Below are positions 38,499-47,930 of a stretch of 64,000 nucleotides of DNA, one piece after another (within the stretch, counting starts at the first letter, position 1; every line of letters begins with the position of its first letter). The notes beneath the pieces were generated by a model. The model was not told the origin of the DNA. It saw only the letters and a list, made by a program, of their open reading frames with translations, and searched no databases. The stretch comes from Burkholderia sp. S171. GTDB lineage: Bacteria; Pseudomonadota; Gammaproteobacteria; Burkholderiales; Burkholderiaceae. The DNA is taken from contig NZ_LMUF01000064.1 of the NCBI RefSeq assembly GCF_009766085.1, positions 223,177-287,176 of the forward strand, given 5' to 3'. A program made the position numbers and the translations under genes.

Positions 38499-38543
38499 GC
38501 CGGTCGGTCAGCTCGACTTTGAGATCGAATTGGAGACTTCGCA

Positions 38544-40055
38544 ATGAGCAATGAATCGCTGCGGATGCTGGAGGGTGAACATGATCTCTCTTCGCGCATC
38601 GCGTCCCTGATCCCACGGTCCAGTGGGTTGTACTGGGGCGGTCAATGGCACACACCTGCTGAGGCGCAGAAGCTTACTACGTTCAATCCGTCCACCGGCG
38701 CGCTACTCGCGGAGGTTCTCGTTGGCGGCGCCGCCGAGGTCGATGCCGCAGTGTGCGCGGCGAAGAGCGCGGCACCGGGCTGGGCGAGAGTGCCGCCGCT
38801 GGAGCGTGGTCGGCGCCTGCGCGAAGCTGCCATGCGTATTCGCGCGAACGCCCTCGAACTCGCGATGCTCGACTCGGCCGATTGCGGTAATCCGATCAGC
38901 GCAATGATGGCGGACGCCGAGATTGCCGCCACGCAACTCGAGTACTTTGCGGGGTTGGTGCTCGAAATGAAGGGAGAAACGATTCCCACGGGCAACGGCT
39001 CACTTAACTATACGGTGCGTGAACCGTTAGGCGTCGTCGCGCGGATTTTTCCTTTCAACCACCCCTTCATGTTTGCCGCTGGCAAGATCGCTGCGCCACT
39101 CGCGGCGGGCAACACGGTCGTGATCAAGCCGCCGGAACAGGCGCCGTTATCCACCATCCGGCTCATGGAGCTGCTCGCGGACCTCTTTCCAGCGGGCGTC
39201 CTCAATTGCGTGACAGGCGGCCGGGAAACCGGCGCGGCCCTTGCCGCTCATCCGGACGTCGCAGCCGTCGCGCTTATCGGCAGCGTGCCGGCGGGTAAGG
39301 CGGTGCTTCATGCGGCAGCCGACACCCTCAAGCACACGTTGCTGGAGCTCGGTGGAAAGAATGCGATGGTGATTTTTCCGGACGCGGACTTCGAACAAGC
39401 CGTGGCGGGCGCGGTTCGAGGCATGAACTTCACATGGTGTGGTCAATCCTGCGGTTCAACGAGTCGTCTATTCGTGCATGAGTCGCTTCACAATCGGTTT
39501 GTAGCCGCCTTGGCCGATCGCGTTCAGACCATGCACAAGCCTGGCGTTGCAACCGACAAGCGCACGACGATGGGCGCGCTCGCGAGCCGGGCGCAATACG
39601 ACAGGACGTTGCGCTATATCCGGGCAGGGCTCGAAGAAGGCGCGTCGCTGGTATGCGGCGGCAAACATCCGGCGGACCCGTTGTTATCGGAGGGATTTTT
39701 TATCGAGCCAACCATCTTCGCGGATGTCCAGCCGTCGATGGCGATTGCCCGCGAGGAGATTTTCGGCCCAGTCCTTTCGGTTTTTAGTTGGCACGACGAA
39801 GACGAACTGTTTGCTGCCGTAAACGGTGTGGAGTTCGGCTTGACCGGGTCGATCTGGACCCGTGACCTGGTTTGCGCGCATCGTGCGGCGTTGCGGCTTG
39901 AGGCGGGCTACGTGTGGATCAATGACTGCTCGATACACATCCCGGGTGCGCCGTTCGGCGGTTTCAAGCAGTCGGGAATCGGGCGCGAGGAATCGAAGGA
40001 AGAGTTGCTGGAATTCACGAGGATCAAGAACGTCAACGTGTCGCTTCGAAGCTGA
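38544..40055 (+). CDS. Aldehyde dehydrogenase family protein
   Basis: A 503-residue NAD(P)-dependent aldehyde dehydrogenase. Cofactor motif FPFNHPFMFA, general base Glu in LELGGKNAMV and nucleophile Cys in CGQSCGSTSR are present, and EEIFGPVLSVF and PFGGFKQSGIGRE close the fold. It starts 45 bp after the TPP enzyme with GGAG upstream and probably oxidises the aldehyde made by it. Its stop lies one base from the stop of the convergent HTH-citrate-synthase gene. Confidence 0.92.
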   Translation: MSNESLRMLEGEHDLSSRIASLIPRSSGLYWGGQWHTPAEAQKLTTFNPSTGALLAEVLVGGAAEVDAAVCAAKSAAPGWARVPPLERGRRLREAAMRIRANALELAMLDSADCGNPISAMMADAEIAATQLEYFAGLVLEMKGETIPTGNGSLNYTVREPLGVVARIFPFNHPFMFAAGKIAAPLAAGNTVVIKPPEQAPLSTIRLMELLADLFPAGVLNCVTGGRETGAALAAHPDVAAVALIGSVPAGKAVLHAAADTLKHTLLELGGKNAMVIFPDADFEQAVAGAVRGMNFTWCGQSCGSTSRLFVHESLHNRFVAALADRVQTMHKPGVATDKRTTMGALASRAQYDRTLRYIRAGLEEGASLVCGGKHPADPLLSEGFFIEPTIFADVQPSMAIAREEIFGPVLSVFSWHDEDELFAAVNGVEFGLTGSIWTRDLVCAHRAALRLEAGYVWINDCSIHIPGAPFGGFKQSGIGREESKEELLEFTRIKNVNVSLRS

Positions 40056-40056
40056 C

Positions 40057-41310
40057 TTAGCGATTCTGTACGGTGCCGATGAACTTGGCGCGAGGTCTCA
40101 GCAGGAAAGCCTGCGTGCGTTGCTCAAGGATGTGGGCGACCCATCCGGCCGTGCGGCTCAGGATCCACAGCGCAGTGGCCGTGCCATCGGGCATCGACAG
40201 TGCACGCGTGAGCACCACTAGCGCAATAGCGAGGCCCGGGTTCGCTTTGAGCGAGCTTCGTGCCGTTGCGAGGAAATCCAGCGTGTTGCGCGTACCCGCC
40301 GGCAGGTCGGGCAAGCCAGCGACCAGATCGAGAATGACGTCGGCGCGCGGATCGCCGTCGGGGTACATCGGGTGATTGAAGCCGAAGCGGCTTGCGCCGT
40401 ACTCGCGCACGAAAGGCAACCGTGCTTCGAGATCTTCCGGTGCCGTTGATTGAAGCAGGGCGGTTTCGACCGTCTGGGTCGCTGTGCCCGTGGAGAAGCC
40501 TACGTGAGAGCCGATTGCTGCCGCCACACAGTTGTAGAGGTCCGCGTTCGTGGACGCGGCGATGCGCGCTGCGAACGTTGCCGGCGCGAGTTCGTTGTCG
40601 GCGAGGACGATCATCGCTCCGTTAAGGGCGTGCAGCGCTTCGGGAGAACTCGCCGCGCCGGTAGCCCGCAGGATGAACGGCGCGAGTGCTTCGTGGGCTT
40701 GGCGATACTCGAATTGCGGACGCGCCCGCAAGTAGCCCAGACAGCCGGCCATCGTCTGGATGAGCAGGCGCGCGGCAGGCACGGAGGTGCCGTCGGATAT
40801 CTCGGCAGCGCCGCGATCATGCATCCCGAGTGCCAATGCAACGATGCCAAGCAGGTTGCCGATGTCGTTGCAACGCAGGCCGTCTTCGTAGGATCGCAGG
40901 AGGCGCTGGGTGTCGGCTGGTGTCTCGATGCCGGACCATGCAGCGAACGTGTCCTGCCAGGTTCCGGTGAATAGCAATTGCGCGACCGACTCGAACGAGA
41001 TGCCGGCGCGCGCCATTTCCACCGCTGCTCGATTGCGATAGATCGGGCCCGCATGCGTGACTTGGGTGATGGCCGAAGCGATGACGGGTTCGCCCCAATG
41101 CATGGTTGATTCAGCCGATGCAGACTTCGACGGCCGACCGCGCTTGCGGCTGCGTACGCGCTCGACGTCGGTACGCAGATACAGGCTCTTGCGGCCGTCG
41201 CTATGCGGAGCGGTCTTGATGATGCCCCGACTCACATAAGCATAGAGCGTGCCGGCCTTGATATTGAGAATTTCGAGTACTTCGTTGCGAGTCATCAAAT
41301 CTTTTTGCAT
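40057..41310 (-). CDS. HTH domain fused to a citrate-synthase fold, probable regulator
   Basis: A 417-residue protein. Residues 1-60 form an excisionase/MerR-like HTH (MTRNEVLEILNIKAGTLYAY, then GRKSLYLRTDVERV), followed by a basic linker (RKRGRPSK) and a full citrate-synthase fold. The two catalytic histidines of citrate synthase are replaced: HADHE is VLADNE and GPxHGGAN is GFSTGTAT, while the Asp in the DPRA motif (PDGDPRADVI) stays. It therefore probably cannot make citrate and may sense an acyl-CoA or oxo acid to control the convergent TPP enzyme/aldehyde dehydrogenase pair. ATG 41310 has GGCAGGA upstream. Confidence 0.8.
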   Translation of the reverse strand: MQKDLMTRNEVLEILNIKAGTLYAYVSRGIIKTAPHSDGRKSLYLRTDVERVRSRKRGRPSKSASAESTMHWGEPVIASAITQVTHAGPIYRNRAAVEMARAGISFESVAQLLFTGTWQDTFAAWSGIETPADTQRLLRSYEDGLRCNDIGNLLGIVALALGMHDRGAAEISDGTSVPAARLLIQTMAGCLGYLRARPQFEYRQAHEALAPFILRATGAASSPEALHALNGAMIVLADNELAPATFAARIAASTNADLYNCVAAAIGSHVGFSTGTATQTVETALLQSTAPEDLEARLPFVREYGASRFGFNHPMYPDGDPRADVILDLVAGLPDLPAGTRNTLDFLATARSSLKANPGLAIALVVLTRALSMPDGTATALWILSRTAGWVAHILEQRTQAFLLRPRAKFIGTVQNR

Positions 41311-41541
41311 CGATGTCCTGCCATTTTCTAAAAAATAATCAACCAAATTCTACCGCTAGCGGTGCACAGAATGGCATGTCAGAGGTATACAAGTATTATT
41401 GATTTGAATTATCAATCTTGCTTGAAATATAGATCTTATCTACTGTTGGTCATATCGGTCCATTTGGCTGAATCGAAATACCGCGTGGATGAAGCATGAA
41501 GACGCTGGATCCGGGGTGTGGCAAGCGTGCTTGGACGGCTG

Positions 41542-41912
41542 TACTATCCGCTGAGCTTGTGCCATCGCGAAGAAAGGATGGCCAAGCGTGGGATTGCGGT
41601 AGAAGCTGGACGGCGCAGGATGCGCCGTTCAGCTTCTACCGTACTTAAGTAGGCGTTGCGCCGTTGCAAGCGAGCTGTTGGCAAGAGCGTGCGGGTGGAC
41701 AAAGCCAACGTGAAGATCTGGGGCGAACGCAGGTATCTCTACCGCGCCGTGGACAAGGCAACACGGTCGTTTTTTCTGCGAGCTAAGTGCAACAAGGCCG
41801 CTACCTAGCGTTATTTCGAAAAATCGATCAAGCAAAACGGCGTACCCAACGATGACGATCGACAAAAGCGGAGCCAGTCTGGCCGCGCTGCGCGCGTGTC
41901 GTTCTGAGTGGC
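41542..41912 (+). mobile_element. Decayed IS6-family transposase fragment (left)
   Basis: Plus-strand translation gives YPLSLCHREERMAKRGIAVE, then after a gap RRCKRAVGKSVRVDKANVKI, RRYLYRAVDKATRSFFLRAK, a stop, and RYFEKSIKQNGVP with GASLAALRA. This follows the order of IS6/IS26-type DDE transposases (YPLSLRHLEEMMAERG, VGKSWRVDETYVKVKG, YLYRAVDKAGQTVDFLL, FFEKAIKQNG). Stops, frameshifts and a replaced middle show it is dead. No terminal inverted repeats could be placed. A second fragment in the same orientation is at 48370-48725. Confidence 0.82.
41597..41641. repeat. Near-perfect 21-bp hairpin inside the IS6 fragment
   Basis: Arms at 41597-41617 and 41621-41641 are reverse complements over 21 bases with a single mismatch; only 3 bases (gga) separate them. 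It interrupts the transposase reading after the GIAVE codons. It could be a small inverted duplication or an inserted miniature element. Confidence 0.85.
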
Positions 41913-41913
41913 G

Positions 41914-41937
41914 CAGAGATCATGCCTACGATCTCTG
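41914..41937. repeat. 8-bp inverted repeat at IS6/porin remnant junction
   Basis: CAGAGATC at 41914-41921 and GATCTCTG at 41930-41937 form perfect arms around 8 bases, exactly where the transposase fragment ends and the porin fragment begins. Confidence 0.6.
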
Positions 41938-42175
41938 AACTTCCACGAGTTCTGGGTACCCAGCCACCGCTGATTCGTAAAGTACGCATTGTCAGTCGGA
42001 TTGTAGAAATCCACATGCGAATGCGACCGCTAACATCGCTTTGTTCGAGAACGTGTACGACACGCCGGCGTCAACGTTCTGCTGCGAGTCAGCCGCAAAG
42101 ACCGTTGTATCGTTCGACACCGCCCCGACTCATTGGCTCCGCCACTATTGGTCTTCACGTTAAAGATCAACAGTC
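41938..42175 (-). pseudogene. Porin gene fragment
   Basis: On the minus strand the translation reads NVKTNSGGANESG, a frameshift, SNDTTVFAADSQQNVDAGVS, YTFSNKAMLAVAF, a second frameshift, and VDFYNPTDNAYFTNQ. This is the body of a Burkholderia-type Gram-negative porin (OmpC-like), whose strands typically read VDAGVSYTFSNK. Both ends are missing. It is unrelated in position to the porin at the right edge of the window and lies beside a dead IS6 transposase, which probably cut the gene. Confidence 0.8.
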
Positions 42176-42594
42176 CTGATTATTTCCGCTATTTTCGCCA
42201 GAGCCAAGCGAATAGCGCAAGCGCTTGAGCACTCGGGCCACCACCAGCTTCGACGCCTTCATCGAGCTTTCAACTCTTTATGTTATCCAAAACATCATAG
42301 CGAAACGCACTACTGCACAGAGCCGTTGCACCGCCCGCTGCAATCGACATCGCAACGTGTATCGAACAATCATACTTTAGGTTGATTACAGGCGACATTT
42401 TGCTCTTCTAGAGTAATTCAAGTAATTTCCCCAGCCTGCGGAAGGTGCTCGCGAGTCGAACGTGGATTGCGCGGGGATCGATTTGCCTCTCGGTGCGTTC
42501 GCAACTTACGGAAGGGCGAAGGGATAGTTTGAAATAGAAAAGCATGAAACGCTAAAGAACGAATTTAACTATCTACGGACAAGGAAAATCAGAC
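42176..42594. other. Non-coding stretch before the GH31 gene
   Basis: No gene is supported. The DNA is comparatively AT-rich from 42350 on and probably contains the GH31 promoter; AAGGA at 42579-42583 is the ribosome binding site for the next gene. Confidence 0.5.
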
Positions 42595-45066
42595 ATGCCT
42601 ATACGAGGCCATCGATGCTCGATTGCTGTGCTGTTAGCCAGCCTGCTGTTCGATCTTTCCGGGTGCGGTGGTGACCAGACACCCACCTCCCAAACAACAG
42701 CCTCGTCAACGCCAATTGCACAGGCTGCGGTCGACCCGGCGACAGCCACCCCACAGTCTTCGCCGAGCGCAGACCCAACGAACGCAGTTCGGTCTCAGAT
42801 CGTTCTAGAAGGGCAAACGCGTTTTGAAGTGCTGTCACCAACACTAATTCGAGCTGAATACTCTCCGATCGGGAAATTCGAAGACAACCCCACGTTCAAT
42901 GCAGTGAATCGTGCTTTTCCGGTGACATCTTTTACTGAGCAGGTGGTCAACGGGGTTCTTATTCTTAAGACATCTGCGATGACTTTGTCCTATAAGCAGG
43001 GGTCGGGTCAATTTACGAAAAACAATTTGAGTATTCAATTCGATGTTGCCGGCAAATCGGCCCTCGCGAATCCTGAATGGCTGTCCGGAAAGCCGATGAC
43101 CCAGGTTCCGATCGACTCCGTTACGAGTGGCTGGCGTGAAAGCATCGATGTTTCCTATCTGGCTGCCAATGGAAAACCTCCGGGAACGGTCGTGCCTGGC
43201 CTAGTCAGCAACGCAGGATGGTATCTGCTGGACGATAGTCAGAGTGCCCTGTTCGCAGGCGGTCATGTAACGCAACGTGATACTACCCGGCAATCAGGTT
43301 ATCAGGACGGTTATCTGTTCGGATATGGCCATAATTATAAACAGGCATTGTCCGATTTCCGTACGCTAACTGGACCCGCTGTCATGCTGCCACGCTCAGT
43401 ATTCGGTGTCTGGTTTTCCAGGTGGTACGCATACAGTTTCAATGACTATAAGCACAGTTTGATTCCGGCATTCAGGTCTCACCATACCCCGCTGGATGTA
43501 CTGGTTAGCGACACTGACTGGAAGACACCGGACTGGAACGGCTGGGAATTCAATAGTCAATATTTCCCGAATCCTGCCGAGTTCTTCAATTGGGCACAAA
43601 GCGAGGGTTTGCGCGTTGCGCTGAATGTGCACCCGAGTATGTCGGTGAGCGACCCGAAATACAAAAGTGCTGAGGCCACAGCCGGAGAAAGTTTGGTCTC
43701 GAACAACTGCTATAACAATCCAGCACCGTGCGGCAGATTTGATTTGGGTAAATACCGGCAACTCAAAGCGTTCTTCAACTTGCACAATTCAATTGATGCG
43801 CTTGCTCCCGTTATTTGGTGGATGGACTGGAGCGGCGGAGAGGTATCGTCCAGTCTGCCGGGAATCTCACCGGTGACGTGGGTCAACTACCAGTATGTGA
43901 ACTATGAGAACAGCAGGCCTGAGCAAACGGGACTGAGGAATTTTGCTTTTAGCCGTATAGGTGGGGATGGGAGTGGTTATGGGACGTTCAATGCTCCCGC
44001 AACGGGCCCGTGGGCGGAACATCGATACACAGTGAACTTTACCGGCGACAGCATTTCGAACTGGGAAACATTGGCGTTTGAAGCGAAATATACGCCGGGG
44101 GTTGGCGCGGCTATCGGATTGCCTTACGTTACGCACGACCTGGGAGGATTCCGTGACTCGGTGACGAGCTATACGGGCGACGCCGTTTCGGACGATCTGT
44201 ATGCTCGGTGGGTTCAACTCGGCACCTTCCAGCCAATCATGCGATTGCATTCTGCTCAAGGCCGGAGATTGCCTTGGGAATACGGCGCGGCCGCTGAGCA
44301 ATCTGCTGAGAAGTTTTTAAGATTGCGCGAAATGCTCGTTCCTTATACCTATACGTTGGCACGAAACGCACACGATACTGGCATACCCATCACTGAGCCG
44401 CTCTATCTCGAGTATCCGGATGAGCCTAATGCTTATGGTGGCACGGAGTATTTGTATGGCGATGCTTTGTTGATTGCGCCGGTAACGACCGCGGGATCTG
44501 GAACAGTTGCTACGCAAGTCTGGTTTCCACCGGGGAATTGGGTGAATTTCTTTACGGGCGCATCGTACTCCGGCTCGACCGATCAATCGATTCAGAGCAC
44601 GTTGATGGATATGCCTGCATTTCTGAAGGCAGGTGGGATCGTGCCGATGCGTAGCAATTATGTGGATCACGATGTCTCTAATCCTATAGATCAAATGACA
44701 CTAAATGTTGCTGCCGGCGCGGATGGCACATTTAATCTCTATGAGGATTCCGGAGATGGCCTGGATTATCTGCAAGGCAAATACGCGACTACGTTGATTG
44801 ACTACAAAGACAATGGAACGGGGAATGGCAAGACGTTGACAATTCATGCTCAACGCGGGACTTATAGCGGTGCTATCGACTCTCGGGCATGGACTATCCG
44901 AATGTTGGAGGTCTCGTCGAAGCCCCGCACCGTGAGCGTCGATGGGCAGCAAGTCAGGGAGTCTCAGGCAGATAATGGTTGGTCTTACGACGAGACCGAT
45001 CATATCCTCACAGTACAAATGGGAACGCATTCGACTAAGACGCGACTGACGGCGGTGATCCAGTGA
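42595..45066 (+). CDS. Glycoside hydrolase family 31 lipoprotein
   Basis: An 823-residue exported glycosidase. The first 25 residues are a lipoprotein signal with lipobox LSGC, then a low-complexity Thr/Ser/Pro linker, an N-terminal beta domain, a TIM barrel (DTDWKTPDWNGWEF region near residue 303) and C-terminal beta domains. The GH31 nucleophile Asp is in WWMDWSGGE (about residue 407) and the acid/base Asp in FTGDSISNWE. GH31 enzymes cleave alpha-glucosidic or alpha-xylosidic bonds. Codon use is less GC-biased than in neighbouring genes, and it lies between two dead IS6 fragments, so it may be acquired. The specific sugar is not readable. Confidence 0.87.
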   Translation: MPIRGHRCSIAVLLASLLFDLSGCGGDQTPTSQTTASSTPIAQAAVDPATATPQSSPSADPTNAVRSQIVLEGQTRFEVLSPTLIRAEYSPIGKFEDNPTFNAVNRAFPVTSFTEQVVNGVLILKTSAMTLSYKQGSGQFTKNNLSIQFDVAGKSALANPEWLSGKPMTQVPIDSVTSGWRESIDVSYLAANGKPPGTVVPGLVSNAGWYLLDDSQSALFAGGHVTQRDTTRQSGYQDGYLFGYGHNYKQALSDFRTLTGPAVMLPRSVFGVWFSRWYAYSFNDYKHSLIPAFRSHHTPLDVLVSDTDWKTPDWNGWEFNSQYFPNPAEFFNWAQSEGLRVALNVHPSMSVSDPKYKSAEATAGESLVSNNCYNNPAPCGRFDLGKYRQLKAFFNLHNSIDALAPVIWWMDWSGGEVSSSLPGISPVTWVNYQYVNYENSRPEQTGLRNFAFSRIGGDGSGYGTFNAPATGPWAEHRYTVNFTGDSISNWETLAFEAKYTPGVGAAIGLPYVTHDLGGFRDSVTSYTGDAVSDDLYARWVQLGTFQPIMRLHSAQGRRLPWEYGAAAEQSAEKFLRLREMLVPYTYTLARNAHDTGIPITEPLYLEYPDEPNAYGGTEYLYGDALLIAPVTTAGSGTVATQVWFPPGNWVNFFTGASYSGSTDQSIQSTLMDMPAFLKAGGIVPMRSNYVDHDVSNPIDQMTLNVAAGADGTFNLYEDSGDGLDYLQGKYATTLIDYKDNGTGNGKTLTIHAQRGTYSGAIDSRAWTIRMLEVSSKPRTVSVDGQQVRESQADNGWSYDETDHILTVQMGTHSTKTRLTAVIQ

Positions 45067-45169
45067 GCGACTGACATTGGCGTCAAATTGATTGCTCTGG
45101 TAATCATTTAGCCGGCCTCCTCCGTTTCTGCCGGTAGAGGCGTTCAAGTAAATTCTTCTAAAGGAATAC

Positions 45170-45976
45170 GTGAACAAACCAATTAGTGAGGCACCTTCCG
45201 GTCTTTCTGCGCTTTTTGCGAGCGTAGCGCCCAAAGGGGAGGGATTCCGCATCGAGGCGCCCGACGATTGGACCCAAGGGCGAACTTTATACGGCGGCCT
45301 TACGGCAGCCTTATCGTTTCACGCCGTCAAGTTAGCCAATCCGGACCTCCCGCCCTTTCGCTCGGGACAGTTTTGTTTTATCTCGCCAGCGACTGGCGTT
45401 GTTGACCTTTTTCCTTCTATTTTGCGGCAGGGGCGCGGTGCGACTGTTGCCAACGTCGATGTGTTTGCTCAAGAACGATTGGCTGCCCGTGTGCTTCTTA
45501 CATACGGGGCTGGCCGTGAAAGCCGGATCGTGCATGATTACCTGCCTATGCCTAAGATATCTCCTCCGACTTTCTGTGATCTCTTCGTCTGGAATGGCCC
45601 TCGACCCCTTTTTCTCCGAAATTTCGAACTGCGCTTTGCGAGCGGCGCGCCACCGATTAGTCAGGGTTCTAAGCCTGAGTTTTTTGTTTGGGTACGTCCG
45701 CTGCACAGCACGGACGTAGACCCCTCCGCGATCCTACTAGCGGTGGCTGATACATTACCTCCCGCAGCAACCGTAAGCTTCGAAACGGCAGCAATGATTA
45801 GCACCATGACATGGACCCTTGACGTCGCGCAACCGGTCCTGCCGTCCGAGTGGTATCTACTCCGATCGTCGAGCGAGCAAGCAAGCTCCGGCTACTCAAG
45901 GCAGGCAATGCATTGTTGGGATTTAGATGGAAGGTGCATTTCGATCGGCCGACAGACGGTCGCACTATTTGACTAG
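45170..45976 (+). CDS. Acyl-CoA thioesterase-like protein
   Basis: A 268-residue cytosolic protein of the TesB-type double hotdog fold, with the characteristic TLYGGLTAALSFHAVKLA near residue 36 and a second hotdog half from about residue 150. It would hydrolyse an acyl-CoA to acid and CoA. The start is GTG 45170, supported by AAAGGAA just upstream. It begins 103 bp after the GH31 gene; a shared function with it is not obvious. It could also be a dehydratase-like hotdog protein. Confidence 0.75.
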   Translation: MNKPISEAPSGLSALFASVAPKGEGFRIEAPDDWTQGRTLYGGLTAALSFHAVKLANPDLPPFRSGQFCFISPATGVVDLFPSILRQGRGATVANVDVFAQERLAARVLLTYGAGRESRIVHDYLPMPKISPPTFCDLFVWNGPRPLFLRNFELRFASGAPPISQGSKPEFFVWVRPLHSTDVDPSAILLAVADTLPPAATVSFETAAMISTMTWTLDVAQPVLPSEWYLLRSSSEQASSGYSRQAMHCWDLDGRCISIGRQTVALFD

Positions 45977-46044
45977 ATTGAGTTAATCAGCCGATTTATG
46001 AAAATTCCGTGATGCTGCAGAGGCTTTGCCAACTTGCCGTCGAT

Positions 46045-47712
46045 CTAAAAAGACCGCCAGTCGGCTGTCGCTTTTGGCTGTAACGAGGCGATCGGTTTAG
46101 CTGCTGCCTTGTGTGCTGTATGCCGCGCGAGCGCTGGCGCAAATGGGACAGCGTTTTCACCGACCTTGAATATCGATATCGCCTGGCGCAGCGAATTCGA
46201 CTGATCCGCCATGGATTGCGCGGCGGCCGAAGCTTGCTCGACGAGTGCGGCATTCTGCTGCGTTACTTCGTCCATCTGGCTGACCGCCTGATTGACCTGT
46301 TCGATTCCCACGCTCTGCTCAGCCGAGGCCGATGAAATTTCGCCTACGATATCCGTGACCTTTTGCACCGATACCACGATCTCCGCGATCGTCGCGCCCG
46401 CTTCCAAGACCAGTTTTGACCCCGCATCGACGCGTTGCACCGATTCACTGATGAGTCCTCCGATCTCTTTCGCGGCCGCCGCGCTACGCTGCGCGAGTGT
46501 GCGCACTTCACCCGCGACGACCGCAAAACCACGTCCTTCCTCACCAGCGCGGGCGGCTTCGACCGCTGCATTGAGCGCGAGAATATTGGTCTGGAACGCG
46601 ATGCCTTCAATTACGCTGATGATGTCGGCGACCTTGCTGGAGCTTTCGGAGATGCCCTGCATGGTGTGGACTACCCGGGAGACCACGTCACCGCCTCGCT
46701 GTGCCGTACGCGACGCGGAACTTGCAAGTGCGGCGGCCTGCTTTGCGTTGTCCGCGTTGTGGCGGACCGTTGTGGTGAGCTCTTCCATGCTCGCTGCCGT
46801 TTCTTCCAGCGAAGCTGCCTGCTCTTCCGTGCGCTGTGATAGATCCGTGTTGCCCTGCGCGATTTCTCCTGCAGCGACCGAGATCGATTCGCTTGATGTC
46901 TTAATGCCCCGCACGATCGTGGTGAGTTGTTCCTTCATCGCGGCAAGTGAAAACAGTAGGCTGCGGTCATCGCCCTCTTTCAACGCAATAGGTGCGAGCA
47001 GGTTGCCCGCTGCAATTTCTTGAGCAATTGCGGCCGCATCTCCAGGTTCGCCACCGAGCTGCCGAGTCAGTCCGCGCGCAATTAGCAACGACAGCGTCAG
47101 CCCGATAAGCGCTGCTGCAACGATCCCGCTCATCACAAGCGTGGCAGCGCGCGAATACGCGTTGCGCGCGTCGATGCCTTCTTTTTTCGCTTCGACGACA
47201 TTGATATCAACAATGGCCTGGAGATCCTTTTCCGCGATACGTCGAAGTTCAACCGATCTTCCGTTGAGCATTGCCATCGCGTCATCGTGCTTGCCGTCCT
47301 TCGCCAATGTGCGAGTGCTACGGTCGGCATCCAGATACTGACCCATGACCCCCTGCAATTCCGAGTACCGGATTTTTTCCTCGGGGTCGTTTATGAGCGG
47401 CTCGTATTGACTGGCCGCATGTTGAAACTCGGCGATGGCTTGATCCGCCAGCTGGTTCGCGTTTTCTATATCAGTGGGAGATGAAGCTGTAGCCGCGCGG
47501 TAGTCGCTAAGGCGAATCGCGCGCAGGCTGCTTTGCATTTCCAGGCTGTTCAGCACTGCTGGCAGCGAGTTTCCGCTCAGCGAGGCCACATGATCATTCT
47601 CGCCGGATATCTCGGAGAGGCTGAACACGCCCAACCCCACAAGCAGCGCGATGACAGCGGAAAATCCGGCGACGAGTTTTGTGAACACCTTCATTTGATG
47701 AAACGCCAACAT
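46045..47712 (-). CDS. Methyl-accepting chemotaxis protein
   Basis: A 555-residue chemoreceptor: transmembrane helix at about residues 12-32, a periplasmic four-helix-bundle sensor domain (to about 190), a second helix, HAMP, and the long coiled-coil signalling domain with the hairpin tip IAFQTNILALNAAVEAARAGEEGRG-type sequence (here from about residue 375). Methylation helices rich in EE/QT pairs (TEEQAASLEETAASMEEL) are visible. GAGGA lies before ATG 47712; ATG 47694 is an alternative. No CheB/R genes are nearby. The ligand is unknown. Confidence 0.93.
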   Translation of the reverse strand: MLAFHQMKVFTKLVAGFSAVIALLVGLGVFSLSEISGENDHVASLSGNSLPAVLNSLEMQSSLRAIRLSDYRAATASSPTDIENANQLADQAIAEFQHAASQYEPLINDPEEKIRYSELQGVMGQYLDADRSTRTLAKDGKHDDAMAMLNGRSVELRRIAEKDLQAIVDINVVEAKKEGIDARNAYSRAATLVMSGIVAAALIGLTLSLLIARGLTRQLGGEPGDAAAIAQEIAAGNLLAPIALKEGDDRSLLFSLAAMKEQLTTIVRGIKTSSESISVAAGEIAQGNTDLSQRTEEQAASLEETAASMEELTTTVRHNADNAKQAAALASSASRTAQRGGDVVSRVVHTMQGISESSSKVADIISVIEGIAFQTNILALNAAVEAARAGEEGRGFAVVAGEVRTLAQRSAAAAKEIGGLISESVQRVDAGSKLVLEAGATIAEIVVSVQKVTDIVGEISSASAEQSVGIEQVNQAVSQMDEVTQQNAALVEQASAAAQSMADQSNSLRQAISIFKVGENAVPFAPALARHTAHKAAAKPIASLQPKATADWRSF

Positions 47713-47930
47713 AGTAAGTCCTCTTAATTAGTAGAAATTCGTGGAAGCTACGTTGCTAATTAACGGACATTATTTTATTTACTGAAGGATCTTTATCGTG
47801 CGTTGACCAGGCAGCGCTCGAATAGATGAGCGAAGAAGGGTCAACAGTCCAGGTGGAGAGTCCGTCATAGTCTAAAGGCCAGGTGACGTTCACGCCCTCA
47901 CAATTAATCTGGCGACGCCGGAAAACTACA

